Assembly (NCBI GenBank): GCA_037576215.1
Contig: JBANDB010000002.1
Span: 1,736,001-1,800,000, forward strand
Length of the DNA stretch: 64,000 nucleotides
DNA from: Armillaria gallica
Lineage: Eukaryota; Basidiomycota; Agaricomycetes; Agaricales; Physalacriaceae
Reading direction: 5' to 3'
A program made the position numbers and the translations under genes. This document shows, one piece after another, positions 11,719 through 23,128 of the stretch. The notes beneath the pieces are model-generated. The model was not told the DNA's origin and ran no database searches. It saw only the letters and a program-made list of their open reading frames with translations. Each line of letters opens with the position of its first letter. Position 1 is the first letter of the stretch.

Positions 11719-11780
11719 ATCCAGATATGGCCTAACCGACGAACCCGCCTTCGTCGTGGGGTTCGGTTCCTCGTGGATCC
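11719..11780 (+). repeat. tRNA-like element, class II (degenerate)
   Basis: A box TGGCCTAACCG and a mutated B box GGTTCGGTTCC. Confidence 0.5.
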
Positions 11781-12102
11781 TTACGAGAATTGATAATCGA
11801 GTCTTTTACTCGACGTTGGTTATAATTCATCCGTCATGCCTAGAAGAGTTAGGCCACTCTCCTTCAACCAATGATTTCGTCAACCACAATGCATAATGGG
11901 AGAGAGGGAAACGACCAAATCTGTATTTATAACCGTGACAAGGGGCATAACATCTTGAGAATTGTCGGTTCTATCTTGTTCGGCCAAGTTCTACGAGTCA
12001 GAAAGGTTGACGTTCAGGAGGTCCGGGGAGAGAGTATAACATGCTCGTGGTGAGGAGGATGATCGAGGCGTAAGTTCTGTGCACTAGGAGGGTCCCAAGT
12101 CG

Positions 12103-12165
12103 TCCGGATACGGCGTAGTAACTGATGATATCGCTGAGTTGGGGTTCGATTCCCTAGGTCTGGAC
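12103..12165 (+). repeat. tRNA-like element
   Basis: Starts TCCGGATA, has an A-box-like CGGCGTAGTAA and B box GGTTCGATTCC. TCCGGA at the 5' end partly pairs with TCTGGA at the 3' end. Confidence 0.5.
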
Positions 12166-12169
12166 GTGA

Positions 12170-13260
12170 CTGATAGAATCCAGATGCATTTTACTCTGTA
12201 CCGCCTCAACACATCCTTCAAAGCTCAGTCCAAACTCAGGAACGTCCAATGGCGGAAATAGCCGATGTCCCCTCTCCTTTGGTGTATCATGTCTCTGTTA
12301 CAAACATTTCGGGACGAGATGCTCTGGAAATTCATGGTGCTCGTCGTGAATATCCCATCTCGGGGAATTTTTCTCCAGAGTGCTCTTATCCCGATGCACA
12401 TACTCGGGTGCTTTACGGAAATGATGCCCACCTCTCATTATACTGAGTATCTACCACCGGTGTCGATACACCAGCATCTACGGCTAAGTACAACCTTCAC
12501 CCACTATAATAATCCACCCTCGAGCCTAATTTTACAATGGCCAATGCGATGAAGGAGGCGTACGCAACCCTTCGATGTATCTACCTCGGCGCGAGGATAA
12601 GCGTGTGCTCGGCTGTCTTCGAGTCGGAACCATGCAGTGAAGAATTGGCATCGTCTTTCTTCTGTTGTCATGCCCCAAATATAATTGAATATAAACTAGC
12701 AGATGACGCTCCTGTTTGTGGTGGGGTCCAGTTCCCTAGATCTGCGTCAATAGAATAATGAAAGATTCTTTTTGTACTCGATGCTGGGTGTTGCTACGAG
12801 TTGGAAAAATCGCACACACATTGTTCTCTTCAAGATTCCAGGCTTATTTTGTCGCCGAACGACCTTACTCGTTCGTCTGCATCGTCGCACCAGTCGAAGC
12901 TGTCTGGGTCTTTTCAAATTCAGACTTTGTGTTTACATTGGTGTGTATTACTATTAGATACAGAATACCTTTCGCGCTTTCATTATCTCAGCAAAGTCTT
13001 GGGTTTTTAGAACAGTTAAATATGTTTCGCTCACTTTCAATTTTGACAAGACACTCGGTCTGGTAAACAGGTCCGTTCTCTCGAAGTATTAGCTCAACAT
13101 ATTTGTCGGAATACGGTAGTGCTCGGTATAGGCAGAGAGATCTCTGCAGCAACGGTTGTTGATTAAAGCATGGCGCCGAAAGACTTGAGCATGTTGACGA
13201 ACTAAAATCTAGAACGACACACACAAGGGAAAAAGGTGAGTAAAAGAATGACATACCGTC
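12170..13260. other. Gene-poor repeat mosaic
   Basis: No supported gene. A badly decayed tRNA-like remnant is visible near 12690-12748 (T-arm GGTCCAGTTCC). Short frames on the plus strand show no domains. Confidence 0.4.
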
Positions 13261-13265
13261 GGAAT

Positions 13266-13327
13266 ATCCAGATGCGGGGAATCGAACCACCGCAGAGCAC
13301 TTGTCATCCGTTATACCATATCTGGGT
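13266..13327 (-). repeat. tRNA-like element, class I
   Basis: Minus-strand A box TGGTATAACGG, B box GGTTCGATTCC, spacing 30 nt. The ends can pair (CCAGAT-type). Confidence 0.6.
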
Positions 13328-13913
13328 CCTCCTTCTGCACAGAACATCGTTTCTGTGGCAAGAACAATGCCGCGTCTACTACTCCAAGGTGCCCTCTAGT
13401 CTAGTCAGCAGCAAACATTCCCGGGCATCTGAAACTCAATGACACACCGCTCCATAGCCAGTGCACGATTATGCCTGACGCTGGGGTGAATGCACACCCA
13501 GCTCTCCTCCCCATATTATGCGCGCTTGTTGTATATCCAGCACTTGATCCCATGATAGCGCACCTCATGAGGTACGCGTCGATTCTGTAAATCATATCAG
13601 AACAAGGTTCAGAAATGAACAAACTTGAACTGCACATTTCCTCGTCGCGGCAGGCGTCTTCTGACTTTGACGATGCGCCTCGTCTTCTCCTGTGCAGTGA
13701 TACTTCAACCCCTGTGCTCAAATCTCTTCCCCTTCTACCATTGCACACGTTTACGTGCCATATCCCAATTACCGGCTTGTGTTCATTCAATGCCGGGAAA
13801 CATCCTGGATGTACGGCAGCTTTTACGTCGAAGCAGATTGCGGCTGCGAGAATTTAGAAAGAGCGATATGGTCAAAGGGATGTAGAGAATTAAAAATATC
13901 AAGGTATCATCTG

Positions 13914-13976
13914 AATGTAGGCCTGGGGAATTGAACCCCGTAAAACAGCGACATCATCTGTTAGGCTATATCTGGC
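13914..13976 (-). repeat. tRNA-like element, class I
   Basis: A box TAGCCTAACAG, B box GGTTCAATTCC, spacing 31 nt. Confidence 0.6.
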
Positions 13977-14137
13977 CTTCCTTATGCACAGGGCTCGTTT
14001 GCCTAAGGTATCTCAGTCCGAATTGAATGCTGAATTTATCTAAAGCATGTTTTTGGCCTGAAAAATATCATTGCAGAAAGATTAATAAATCAAAGCAGAG
14101 AGTAAAAGAAACCAGTCGAATATCGCACAGCTTTTCT

Positions 14138-14199
14138 ATCCAGATCTAGGGAATCGAACCCCATGAAGTAGCGACATCATCCATTACGCCATATCTGGG
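14138..14199 (-). repeat. tRNA-like element, class I
   Basis: A box TGGCGTAATGG, B box GGTTCGATTCC, spacing 31 nt. ATCCAGA/TCTGG ends pair, and a TTTT run lies about 35 nt downstream on the minus strand. Confidence 0.7.
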
Positions 14200-14532
14200 C
14201 CCTCCTCGTATGCAAGACTCGTTTATCCAAGGTGTCTCTCTCCCACTACGAACATCAACCCTTCTGACACAAGCACAGGGCAACGCACTCTCTATATGTA
14301 GATCTTACACGTATAGTGGTCCCGGCGGCGATATAGGGCTGGTCATTGTGTGCTCCTCTTAAGTCCCATAATGCGTCGTGGTAGATTAAAATTGAGGAGC
14401 CGAAGACATCTGCCTGGGAGACCGTGTTGTGGCTTAGGTGACAAGAGGGTGATGCCACAAGTTATCGCAGAGGAAACCGATACCCGGTGGTGAGTAAAAG
14501 AATGACACGGTCCAAGTCCCATAACATACGTC

Positions 14533-14603
14533 ATCCAGACCGGGGGAATCGAACCCCACCATGAAGCAGGCTCAGCCACTTGGTCCATTATGCCATGTAT
14601 GGA
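14533..14603 (-). repeat. tRNA-like element with longer centre
   Basis: A box TGGCATAATGG, B box GGTTCGATTCC, spacing 40 nt, the closest to a normal tRNA in this set. No clean anticodon stem was found. Confidence 0.55.
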
Positions 14604-14859
14604 CAACTTCGAACGGAAAATAATGCCAAGTCTTCACGACACAGTTCCAACTTGAAAATCGATGAATGCGATAAAGCCGCCTGATACGTAGACCATACAG
14701 GCTGTTGATCCTCATGTCAGGGTAGGCCGCCGTGCCGATCCTCCCATTGCGAGCTGAGATTATCATGGTGTGCAATGTAGGTCCAGGACCGATAAATCTT
14801 GGTGTATGTCGATGTATACTGGTGGTTAATTCAGTATAGTACGAAGGTGGACGATGAGT

Positions 14860-15330
14860 TGCTTACAGTCCGGTTTATTGCCCTTTGTTGACCAACTGGT
14901 GTTCGACGACCGTCCGCCACAGCTTCATCGCCTGATACACGAGACGTTCACGAGGATCCGCCAGCGCAAGATTTTCCAACTCGACGAACACTCCACAAAT
15001 GTGACTCAAGTCCGGCTCTGAGCACATTCTTCCGCCGCAAGACGTCAAGGTCGTTGCTTAGCGCTCAGTTGAAGGTCCATGAGATACCTTATGCGTACGA
15101 GAATACGGGAATCCTTGCCGTCAATGCGCTCCATCCAGAGAAGGTGGGTTCATGCGTATGGGCGTCAAGAAATGACTGCAGAAGTACGCCGTGTTGGTGT
15201 CTTGAAGGAGACGACAGGCTTTGATCTCGGGTCGGTGAACATGCTGTATTCAGAGTCGCTAAGGCCATGATCGTGGTCATAGAGAAGAGGTGGCGATCTT
15301 CAAGCGTAGTGCGCCATCTTGATACCGAGA
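14860..15330 (-). pseudogene. Kinase-like repeat copy K6
   Basis: Read on the minus strand, fragments of the hinge region lie near 15090-15150 and of the C-terminal acidic block near 14940-15030, ending at a GTAAG-type donor near 14866. Heavily frameshifted. Confidence 0.45.
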
Positions 15331-15921
15331 ATCCTTTTTGGTGGAAAGAGGAACCTGTAGATGTTCAGATATCCGTCGATTCGTTTTGGGACAATGCTAG
15401 CCATAGCTAGCTCGACATTGTATTCATTACTCGAAGCTGTCTTCACTGGAGGGCCTCAGTTCATTATCAGAGAGTGGTTTGGTCTCGGTGGTGTCGGATG
15501 AAGGACTGGTATCGTGGGAACAATTCTAGTCTTCTCTCTTGCCACCACCACGTCTTGCCGTAAACCCCAGTATCGCCTCAAGACATTGCTGTTGGGCAGG
15601 ATTTTTATCTCATTGCCGAATATAAGGGAGACACAGGATTTGAGGATTGCTGTTGACGTAGATGTAAGTATTATTCTTCATTTATTTATTCTGCGCGTCT
15701 TCTTCGCCGCGCGTCCACAGGAGAACGCGCAGTCCAGATCTCGCTCGTACACGTATTCACATACCTCCATGACTCCTGTCATAGTTCTCAAGCCGTACTG
15801 CCGTATATCTTTTTTCCTGTTCCAACGGAAGGCCCAAGGAGAAGATTCAACACGCTCTTCTCGGCGCCAGACGTCAGTGTTGCAAAAGACGACTTGGTGC
15901 GCACAAAAAGGGCCCTCAATC

Positions 15922-15984
15922 ATCCAGCGATGGTGTAGCTGATGATGTCGCTGCTTTGTGGGGTTTGAATCCTCAATTCTGGAT
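15922..15984 (+). repeat. tRNA-like element, class I (63 nt)
   Basis: ATCCAGC and CTGGAT ends pair. A box TGGTGTAGCTG, degenerate B box GGTTTGAATCC. T6 run at 16008-16013. Confidence 0.65.
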
Positions 15985-16370
15985 AAAGACATATAATAAG
16001 CACCTCATTTTTTGTACTCGCTGTCGAATTCCATCGCTCTATTTCTCCCGCACAAATTCCGAGGGACTTCATTCCGCAGAAATTGCATCTGCTATCCTTT
16101 CAAGCACATCTTTTTTGCCGCACCACTCTCGTGTTTCTTGGGAGACATAGGATGATCTGGGAGGTGGCAGATAGCCTGGCTGTTGTCAATCTCGTAAGAA
16201 AAGCATCCTCGAGCTCATCAACTGGTTCACTTAGGCGAAGCCGCGTCCTTATTTTATGCACGTGAAGGCATGAATGCGTTTTCACATTCACCCTACTACG
16301 GAAGGATGGGGATGACTAGTGACTCCCTAATGACAGGGACTAGATGGAGCCTTCCTTTGGTTATCCCAAC

Positions 16371-16430
16371 ACTGGTCTGGCGCAACGGATGTTACCTCCG
16401 TCTATGGGGGTTCGATTCCCTACCCCAGTT
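16371..16430 (+). repeat. tRNA-like element, class III
   Basis: A box TGGCGCAACGG, B box GGTTCGATTCC, spacing 31 nt. ACTGG pairs with CCAGT at the ends. Confidence 0.7.
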
Positions 16431-16531
16431 ATGTGTATTGTGTAGGTCTTTTTCTCGCCGACTCAGGCAAGATCTGACTTGAGCAAAACCATCTTGATAG
16501 TAACGAGACCTCCGTCTTCACTCAATAGTCA

Positions 16532-16586
16532 GTCCCATGGCGCAACGGCTGATGGTACGAGTGGGGTTCAATTCCCCAAGCCACAT
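16532..16586 (+). repeat. tRNA-like element (short)
   Basis: A box TGGCGCAACGG followed by B box GGTTCAATTCC at a shorter spacing than the other members. Confidence 0.5.
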
Positions 16587-16781
16587 ATTTCGTCTTGCAA
16601 GCACATTTTCCTCCTGTAGAGGGCTGGCCGATTGATCTATGTTTCTTGTACAAATCCGGCGCTCTAATGACATGTCTTCATCTATATGCCATGATGAGTT
16701 CCTTGCTCGATCTTTTTGACATGATAGAAAGAGGCGTACTCAAGCCTTTCCGTAACGCACTTTACTGACATCCTTACGCTG

Positions 16782-16837
16782 ATCTGGCGCAACGGACCTT
16801 GCTTCGATGTCCTGGGGTTCGATCCCCCAATCCAGAT
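16782..16837 (+). repeat. tRNA-like element, class III
   Basis: A box TGGCGCAACGG, B box GGTTCGATCCC, spacing 31 nt. Perfect 6-bp end pairing ATCTGG/CCAGAT, and T4 and T5 runs follow within about 25 nt. Confidence 0.7.
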
Positions 16838-17261
16838 TGTCTTGTTTCTTTTACATTTTTCCTCCTGTAGAGGGCTTCCTGTCCGAGTGCTAATGAACCA
16901 GGCCCTGGGGACTGAACGAGTACTAACGCATTCGCAACAAGCGGGAGGTCCGCTCAGCCTTTTTGACTCATGTCGCTGCCCTCAACCTTTCCGTGGCGCG
17001 TGTTCATTTTTGTAACTGCACTGGTAAATGAAGGGAGCAAGGCCGTGTGGGCTAGTCACATTGACGGCCACCAGTAGACAGAGGGCAGACAAAGTCGGCG
17101 AAGGACCCGGAGGATTGTCTGAGGGAACTTTGGGCGATACAAAAGGGATCCTGGCTATTTCTGCTGAAGCGCTGCACATCATTGAATGTCCTGGAGACGA
17201 CAGAGCGACCCTCAACTAAATTGCAGATAAACGAGTACAAAAAGTAAAGCTCTACTTTCAC

Positions 17262-17329
17262 ATCCAGAATCGGGGAATCGAACCTCAAGGAGTGGCAACG
17301 ACATCGTCATTACGCTGGCATATCTGGAT
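17262..17329 (-). repeat. tRNA-like element
   Basis: Minus strand, ATCCAGA/TCTGGAT ends, B box GGTTCGATTCC, A box disturbed by a small insertion. Confidence 0.55.
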
Positions 17330-17451
17330 AACGTCTTTCTGACTAGGATGCAACTAGGACGCCAAAATTTCAAGCCACATTGGAAAGCGTCAGTCAAGAT
17401 GAACAAATTATACCTGATGACGAGGAAAAGAATTATTTGTACATACTCCAA

Positions 17452-17507
17452 ATTCCAGATCGGGGGAATCGAATCCCAGCGACGTTGCCTGTTAGGCCAT
17501 ATCCAGA
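17452..17507 (-). repeat. tRNA-like element (internally deleted)
   Basis: A box TGGCCTAACAG and B box GATTCGATTCC only about 24 nt apart. Confidence 0.5.
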
Positions 17508-17958
17508 CACCTTTCTTCTTGCATAGAAGAAGAAGAAACATAATGCCAACTCTTCGCTTGCGCGGTTCCGACTCAAGGACAGCCAAACTCAACACACCGC
17601 TCCCTATCCTTGTGTCAGGATGAATACAATGGTAGGCGGAGGATTAGGCTCAAGGGATATGAAGATCTTCATGCGAAATATAGAGGAGCCAATACCTTGC
17701 TAGTGTAAAAAGAGTCGCTTCTTCGAGGTTGTCGCCGTCTGATCCATGCCAAGCTCCTTGGCGAGTAAGATTTACTTTCCGTGAGTTGATAATTTGCAGC
17801 AATATAAAATGCTGTTAACGAAAGGAAGGCTGGCAAAGTCAACTCATACATTGTGACGTGTCGTCGATATAAAAGCGATATCGCTATTTTCGCAAACTCG
17901 TCGCACAGAGACATGGAATTGGCGGTGAGTATCAAAAGAAAACTTGGGAACGTATGTT

Positions 17959-18023
17959 ATGCAGATTTGGGGAATCGAACCCCACGAAGCAGAGACATAT
18001 GCATGATCGTTACGCCATATCCG
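17959..18023 (-). repeat. tRNA-like element
   Basis: A box TGGCGTAACGA, B box GGTTCGATTCC, spacing 36 nt. Confidence 0.55.
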
Positions 18024-18179
18024 GTCCTCCTTGTGCGCTCTCGAAGTACAACAGAGGAAATGCAACGGTGCTCGACTGCAAGCGTATTAGTTTCCGTCCC
18101 GACCTTCCCAACTCTGACTTGAGAAAGCCGAACACGACATGAGCTTTGCAGACCCATGCCTGACGCACCGTGAACAGTA

Positions 18180-19770
18180 CAAAGGGTTGGTCATTGTGTT
18201 CCTCCTTTAGGTTTCAGATTAGCCGTCGCGGGATGTGACAGGCCATAACGGTAGCGGAGAGTCGTTGTTCTGGTAAACGCCAGAGGTGGATGGGGAGGTA
18301 CTTACAGAAGTTCGGCGGTATCGGGCGAAGGATCAGTATCGTGGGAACAAGTCAGCCCTTCCTCTCACCACGACGACGTCTTGCCAGAAATCGTGTCAAG
18401 ACATCGCTACATTATGTAGGACTCTTAGGCGTCACCATTGAGTATCCTTCGAATCAAGTGCATGGGTCGCAGATTTTGTCCCTCAGAGTTACCTGACTGT
18501 AGCGCCTAGTCCAGCTTCAGAGGCGCAGGTCAATGGGGGTCGGAGGTGGTCCGTTTTGGAACGACGCCATGGCGAGTGACCCATATCAAGCTCGAGTTAG
18601 GTCTCGGTGGTATCGGACGAGGGACCATATCGTGGGTGCCTTACCCTCTCACTACGGCGCCACCCTCACCTGGCCGCAGAACCCCAGTATCACGTCGAAA
18701 TAATGCTGGATTCACTGAGCATGTACGAAACCCCGGTATTCCGCGTCACTGGCTCGGCATTCTCTCGTTTTGGTCGACTTTTGATATACCATGTTGGGAA
18801 ACAAAGCGCGCGCCCTCGATGAGTGCATCGCCTAGTTGGTCATTTCGCGCTATCTCGTAGGCAACGAGGAACCTTTACGATGCCACACAGGCGTAGGATG
18901 AAGGGATGATTTAGACGTCTACTTCCTCTTTGTGAGTCTTCTTTTCTTTCGTTTCTCTGCCGTGCATTGACTTTCTCGCGAGTCAACTCTTTTCGCTACC
19001 ATTGTGACTGAAATATTCTATTCAACCTTGCGACCTTCTATCACAATTTCCATTTGCAGTACCATCTTTCCTCGACGTCCTGACCTTCCTTCGGCTTCAA
19101 CGGCACGACAGGCCAGCTCTACACTCCATTTCATGCGGCCGGGTAAAACATGCGCGCCGGTCCTCCTCAATTATGTCGTATGCGACGGCCTTCAATACCT
19201 GCGTTCATTCTCATCTAGGACTGGGCTACCATCTGAATCACCAACGTGACCTGCTACGAGAAGCGACACACGCTAACCAGGCTAGAGGATGTACCGGTAC
19301 CCTCAAAGATGCCTTGCCTTGGTTGTCACTTGTCTCATCGTACTCTTTACCCTGGGCCTAGTGTTATTCGCCAGGAGTACGCACACGGAAATCAGCCTCT
19401 TTGGAGCGCCTCACTCGCGCTGTCCCCGCCCTCCCACGTAAAATCGTCGACGTCCTGGTCCCATCCGATCCTCCGCTCCAGATCCCAAACGTGCAGATAC
19501 GGGATCTGGTGGAAGGACGAGACGGGGCTGTTCTTTGATTTCACGTCTCGAGTCTGGATGGGAAGTGGACACGCAGGTGTAGAGAAAGCGCATATGCTGG
19601 GAGAGAAACATCGACTGCATCATTATTGAGAGGGGACTCAGTACTCAGTGGTATATATTCAGCATGTAGTATTGACTCAATACGATCCAAACTTAGGACA
19701 CACGCCGTGACAGGGACGGAATGTGCATACATTGGCCTCAAAGGTTTATTCCAAAACAACATCCCTAGTA
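18180..19770. other. Gene-poor repeat mosaic
   Basis: Contains two remnants of the hairpin block (near 18300-18360 and 18600-18660) and a T/C-rich block (18900-18990) shared with 60880-60970. No gene is supported; overlapping short frames have no domains. Confidence 0.4.
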
Positions 19771-19778
19771 CTTGCTGA

Positions 19779-19842
19779 GTTCAGATACAGGGAATCGAAG
19801 TCTGCTGCAGCGAGATAATGTTAGCTGTTACACCTATCCGAC
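19779..19842 (-). repeat. tRNA-like element (TCGGATA type)
   Basis: Minus-strand TCGGATAGGTGTAACAG start resembles the element at 1715-1773. The T-arm is mutated (CTTCGATTCC). Confidence 0.5.
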
Positions 19843-20109
19843 TCGAGGGTAGGAGATAATGATATTCTTCATCGACTGCCTTTCCGTGCTGTGATATATC
19901 CAAGAGTGCTTATCTTTCCATATGATGGCAAACGGATCATTGTGTCAGGATGAATACGATGGAAGGCTATTCCTTTATCTCCTCCAATTATGTCGTGGTA
20001 AAGTTCATCAAAGAAACGCTACTTGAAGGCAACATGCGAAAGTAGCGCGGACTCTTCTAACAGATTAAGCTTGCTGATGAGTAAAAAGTTAACGACGGAA
20101 TTTGAATGT

Positions 20110-20170
20110 CGATCTGGGGAATCGAACCCCATCGCGAAGTAATGACTTCGTCCGTTATGCCATATCTGGA
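20110..20170 (-). repeat. tRNA-like element, class II
   Basis: A box TGGCATAACGG, B box GGTTCGATTCC, spacing 34 nt, perfect GGGG/CCCC T-stem. A T5 run lies about 25 nt downstream on the minus strand. Confidence 0.7.
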
Positions 20171-20299
20171 TAACTCTGACCTTCCTTCCGCCCAAGAGAA
20201 GAAACACGACGCCAATGCTTCGCTACAGGGTTCCGACCAGCCAAAGACGATGGAGCCGCCCGACCATTACCATGTATGCTGATGATCCTCACATCGCAG

Positions 20300-20560
20300 A
20301 CGTCTTTGGCCTTCTGTATGAGCACTAGTATACGAAAACCCTCGCCATCGATGTGTTCATCAAGAGCACGCGTGGTCGTCTTTCCTTGTGTGCAAGAAAT
20401 GGCTATGACGGTGACGGTACATGAGGGGAGCGAAAGGGTCAGAAAATGAGCTATATTCGTCGCTCAGATACATGGGATCGAATATTTTGCGATGATGGAG
20501 ACACGTATGTGTGCGAGGATTTGCATACTGCAGGGAAGACGCTCGTTCTTCAACGAGGCG
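20300..20560 (-). pseudogene. Kinase-like repeat copy K7 (fragment)
   Basis: Minus-strand hinge region (LLDEHIDG-like, about 20345-20375), downstream of a KIFDPMYLSDEYS block (about 20450-20490). Frameshifted and incomplete. Confidence 0.5.
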
Positions 20561-20759
20561 GGACACCATCCTTGTATTGAGAGTCTTTGTGTTTCAAAGA
20601 GGCGCCTGTGAAGTAGAAGTTCACCGACGGGTCGGGGCAAGCAATCTAGCGGACGAAAGACAGTTATTGTGGGAACAAATTGAGTCTCTTCTCTTTGACC
20701 ACGATGTCACCCTCATCTCACCACAGAACCTCAACACCGCGTCAAGACATTGCTGTTAG

Positions 20760-21340
20760 CTGTTGAATGTATGGGACATGCAGGATTTGCGTCACCATCG
20801 ACCGAGGAAATCCCGTCAACGCCGCCAGTGTTACCGTGCAGAGGTTCCTCCGGCACTATCAAGCTCTCAGGTCTGTGCTACAGTACATCTTTTAGCTGGC
20901 CAAATCTCGTGTTTCTCGCGGATGTCCTGACACAGATCTTGGATGCACTCAAAGGCTTTCCGTCAATACGATAAGCTCGGAGTGGAGCAATCGTGCGTTG
21001 TTCTCTCGGAAGCCCATATGCTCATGGAGGAGGGCGAGTGCATGAACCGATCCTTTATTGAACGTGCGTCCCCAGTGTGGAGATCAAAAAGCGGTACTAA
21101 GGGGACGAGACGACGGACTTCTGCTGCCATATGCCATGACAGTCCTCAATTTCCTGTCGTCAGTTAGCCTGGCGAGTCCGGCTTTATTATATACTCGCGA
21201 AACACATATCTGTAGTCGTCGGTAATGGAGAAAGCGTACAATTAGATGCTACTGATAGAGGAAGGAGGACGAAACTCAGCGTAGTATGTCAATGGAGGAG
21301 AAGCATCTCCGAGCAAAACAAAGAACAAATTATCTCCTTC
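20760..21340. other. Gene-poor stretch
   Basis: No supported gene; short frames only. Confidence 0.4.
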
Positions 21341-21343
21341 ATT

Positions 21344-21433
21344 TGGTTACAGGGATTCGAACCCCGAACTAGATGAGTTGTATTAACCATTGCAATGAGA
21401 GGCGGTAGTGTTAGCTGTCAGACCATAACCGAG
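21344..21433 (-). repeat. tRNA-like element, class IV (about 90 nt)
   Basis: On the minus strand the ends pair (GGTTA/TAACC). T-arm GGGGTTCGAATCCC is present and the middle is longer than in other classes. A standard anticodon arm could not be fitted. A related T-arm occurs near 5895-5933. Confidence 0.5.
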
Positions 21434-21666
21434 CTCACCTACTCGAAGATCCCGTGTTTTCTACTTCACCAAGCCAAGGTTAGCACTGATCAATATATCT
21501 CATTTTACTTATATATAGCGAATGTAATTTCGAGCGTGTGATAGTTACCATGTTCAAGCACGATGTCAGTACAAGACTCATGGACAAGGACGAACGGGTA
21601 CGTCAATGAACTCCGAGTCACTTACAACTAGAGAGTGGGAGCATTAGAAGCTTCTCGGTCATCATG

Positions 21667-21736
21667 ATGCTGGCCTGGAGCAATGGTTGTTGCTCCTATG
21701 GATTTAGCGCTAGGATTCGACTCCCTGGTCCCAGTT
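21667..21736 (+). repeat. tRNA-like element, class III
   Basis: A box TGGAGCAATGG with B box GGATTCGACTCC. Inverted counterpart of the element at 5607-5671. Confidence 0.5.
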
Positions 21737-22202
21737 TCATAGTCACATCATATGCCTTTTGCCACTAATACCGAAGAGGGAGAGCTTCCCACTTTCCTAC
21801 CTCGCCCATAAGGCTGGATAGTAAGTTCCTGTCGCTCGATAGTCAATGCTCCGATTCAGAACAGCATATTTTTTCCTCTATAGAGGGCTTCCTGACTCAA
21901 ACATCCGGCACCGATCTTGCATCTGAATGAAATATCCTCAGTTGCGCACGGTAGACTTGTCCTCAAGGGGAACTTCCACTCGTGTCTCCTTTTTAACTAG
22001 TAATCAGAACGTTGTTCGCGGATCTCATCGCTTAGCTCTTCGTTTAAAACGTCTCCTACGGGCATGACAAAGGAATAGTGCCATAAATGACATATCTGCG
22101 CATCGTTACCATTAAGAGGCAGTCCCCGGGGCTACTCATACAGCCAACCAAAGATTAGCTGGCCCTCCTGTAGTGGAAAATGACTGCCTCCTAGACAAAT
22201 AA

Positions 22203-22265
22203 TCATCCAGAGGGGAGGCGAACCCCTGCATGGACGCAACGTTATCCGCTATGCCATTAATGGAT
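22203..22265 (-). repeat. tRNA-like element (degenerate)
   Basis: ATCCA ends and a T-arm-like GGGGTTCGCCTCCCC on the minus strand, with A box TGGCATAGCGG. Confidence 0.5.
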
Positions 22266-22565
22266 ACGTTGGCTTCTGTGCGTGAGGCCATTTCCCTAGG
22301 CGACCGGACAGGCAGCTCTTTACGCTTCCTCCCCAATGTATCAGAACCCTGCCTTCCTTCGACGCATCAAATACCCAAAGAGGTCAGGTATGGCACTTAT
22401 AACCCGTCCAGTTAGCGAGGAAGAATATTCTCAGATAGTTATAGAGGATGGAAAGGTGATTGTGATTGTAAACCGTATGTGTGTGAGAGAGTACTGCAGA
22501 CTCTTCCAGGAAAGAGAACCCAGGACAAGAAAATGAATCAAACAGTATAATCGATTCCTGTTAGT

Positions 22566-22629
22566 CAGATCTGGGGGTTCGAACCCCACCGCGAAGCAGC
22601 GGCCATGTCCGTTAGGGCATATCCGGATA
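22566..22629 (-). repeat. tRNA-like element, class II, next to the LTR retroelement
   Basis: Minus strand: TATCCGGATA start, A box TGCCCTAACGG, B box GGTTCGAACCC, spacing 34 nt. Its 5' end lies about 10 bases from the left LTR. It is the tRNA-like part of the composite unit whose kinase-like part is at 27060-27900. Confidence 0.65.
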
Positions 22630-22637
22630 ACGTTGGC

Positions 22638-23024
22638 TGTTATGGTATGACTATAGTATTATCTACCTGATCTATTTTCGACGTTTCGCTTCAAGACATG
22701 ACTCATTTTTATTCTCGACTCATAATGACTAGTAGCTTACTCATTCGTCGAGACACGCGTAGAAGATTCTAGTAGCTATACCTTTAGTATATAGAGTACT
22801 GCGTGTATGGCCAAATGACTTACAACAATTATCATTTGCATTCTACGCATTACCTACGAGTGATCTTGAGTGCGTGCTGAACCTGCGCGGTTAATCAGCT
22901 TACTAAACTTATCAGCTTAATCTTTCGAGGTAAAGTTGAACCTGACTTTTCATTCTACGGAAAGTACATTGGTATCCTTACGGCTACCTATCCTTCTCGT
23001 AGAATCAACCCTCTATTCTTAACA
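22638..23024 (+). repeat. 5' LTR
   Basis: 387 bp, TG...CA ends with the short terminal inverted repeat TGTTA/TAACA. Downstream of it, TGGTGGACACA at about 23026 is a candidate primer-binding site; its tRNA was not identified. Confidence 0.92.
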
Positions 23025-23128
23025 CTGGTGGACACATTAGCTTTACCTAGTAAAGAATCGAGCTGAACACTATTGATCCAATAACAAGCTTTATCACCGA
23101 GCTTCTTGAATATAACCGGCATCTAAAC

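Larger units (their letters stand above)
15480..16470 (+). repeat. Repeat unit R1, copy 1
   Basis: One of four related blocks (others near 31640-33720, 46950-47900 and 51220-52400). The shared order is: hairpin-block remnant, GTAAGTATTATTCTTC-containing segment, class I tRNA-like element, T-run, then a class III tRNA-like element. No protein frame is conserved among the copies. Confidence 0.65.

Noticed and set aside
21344..21433. A normal tRNA gene
   Set aside because: The T-arm and end pairing fit, but no anticodon stem-loop of standard geometry could be placed, so it is listed as tRNA-like only.
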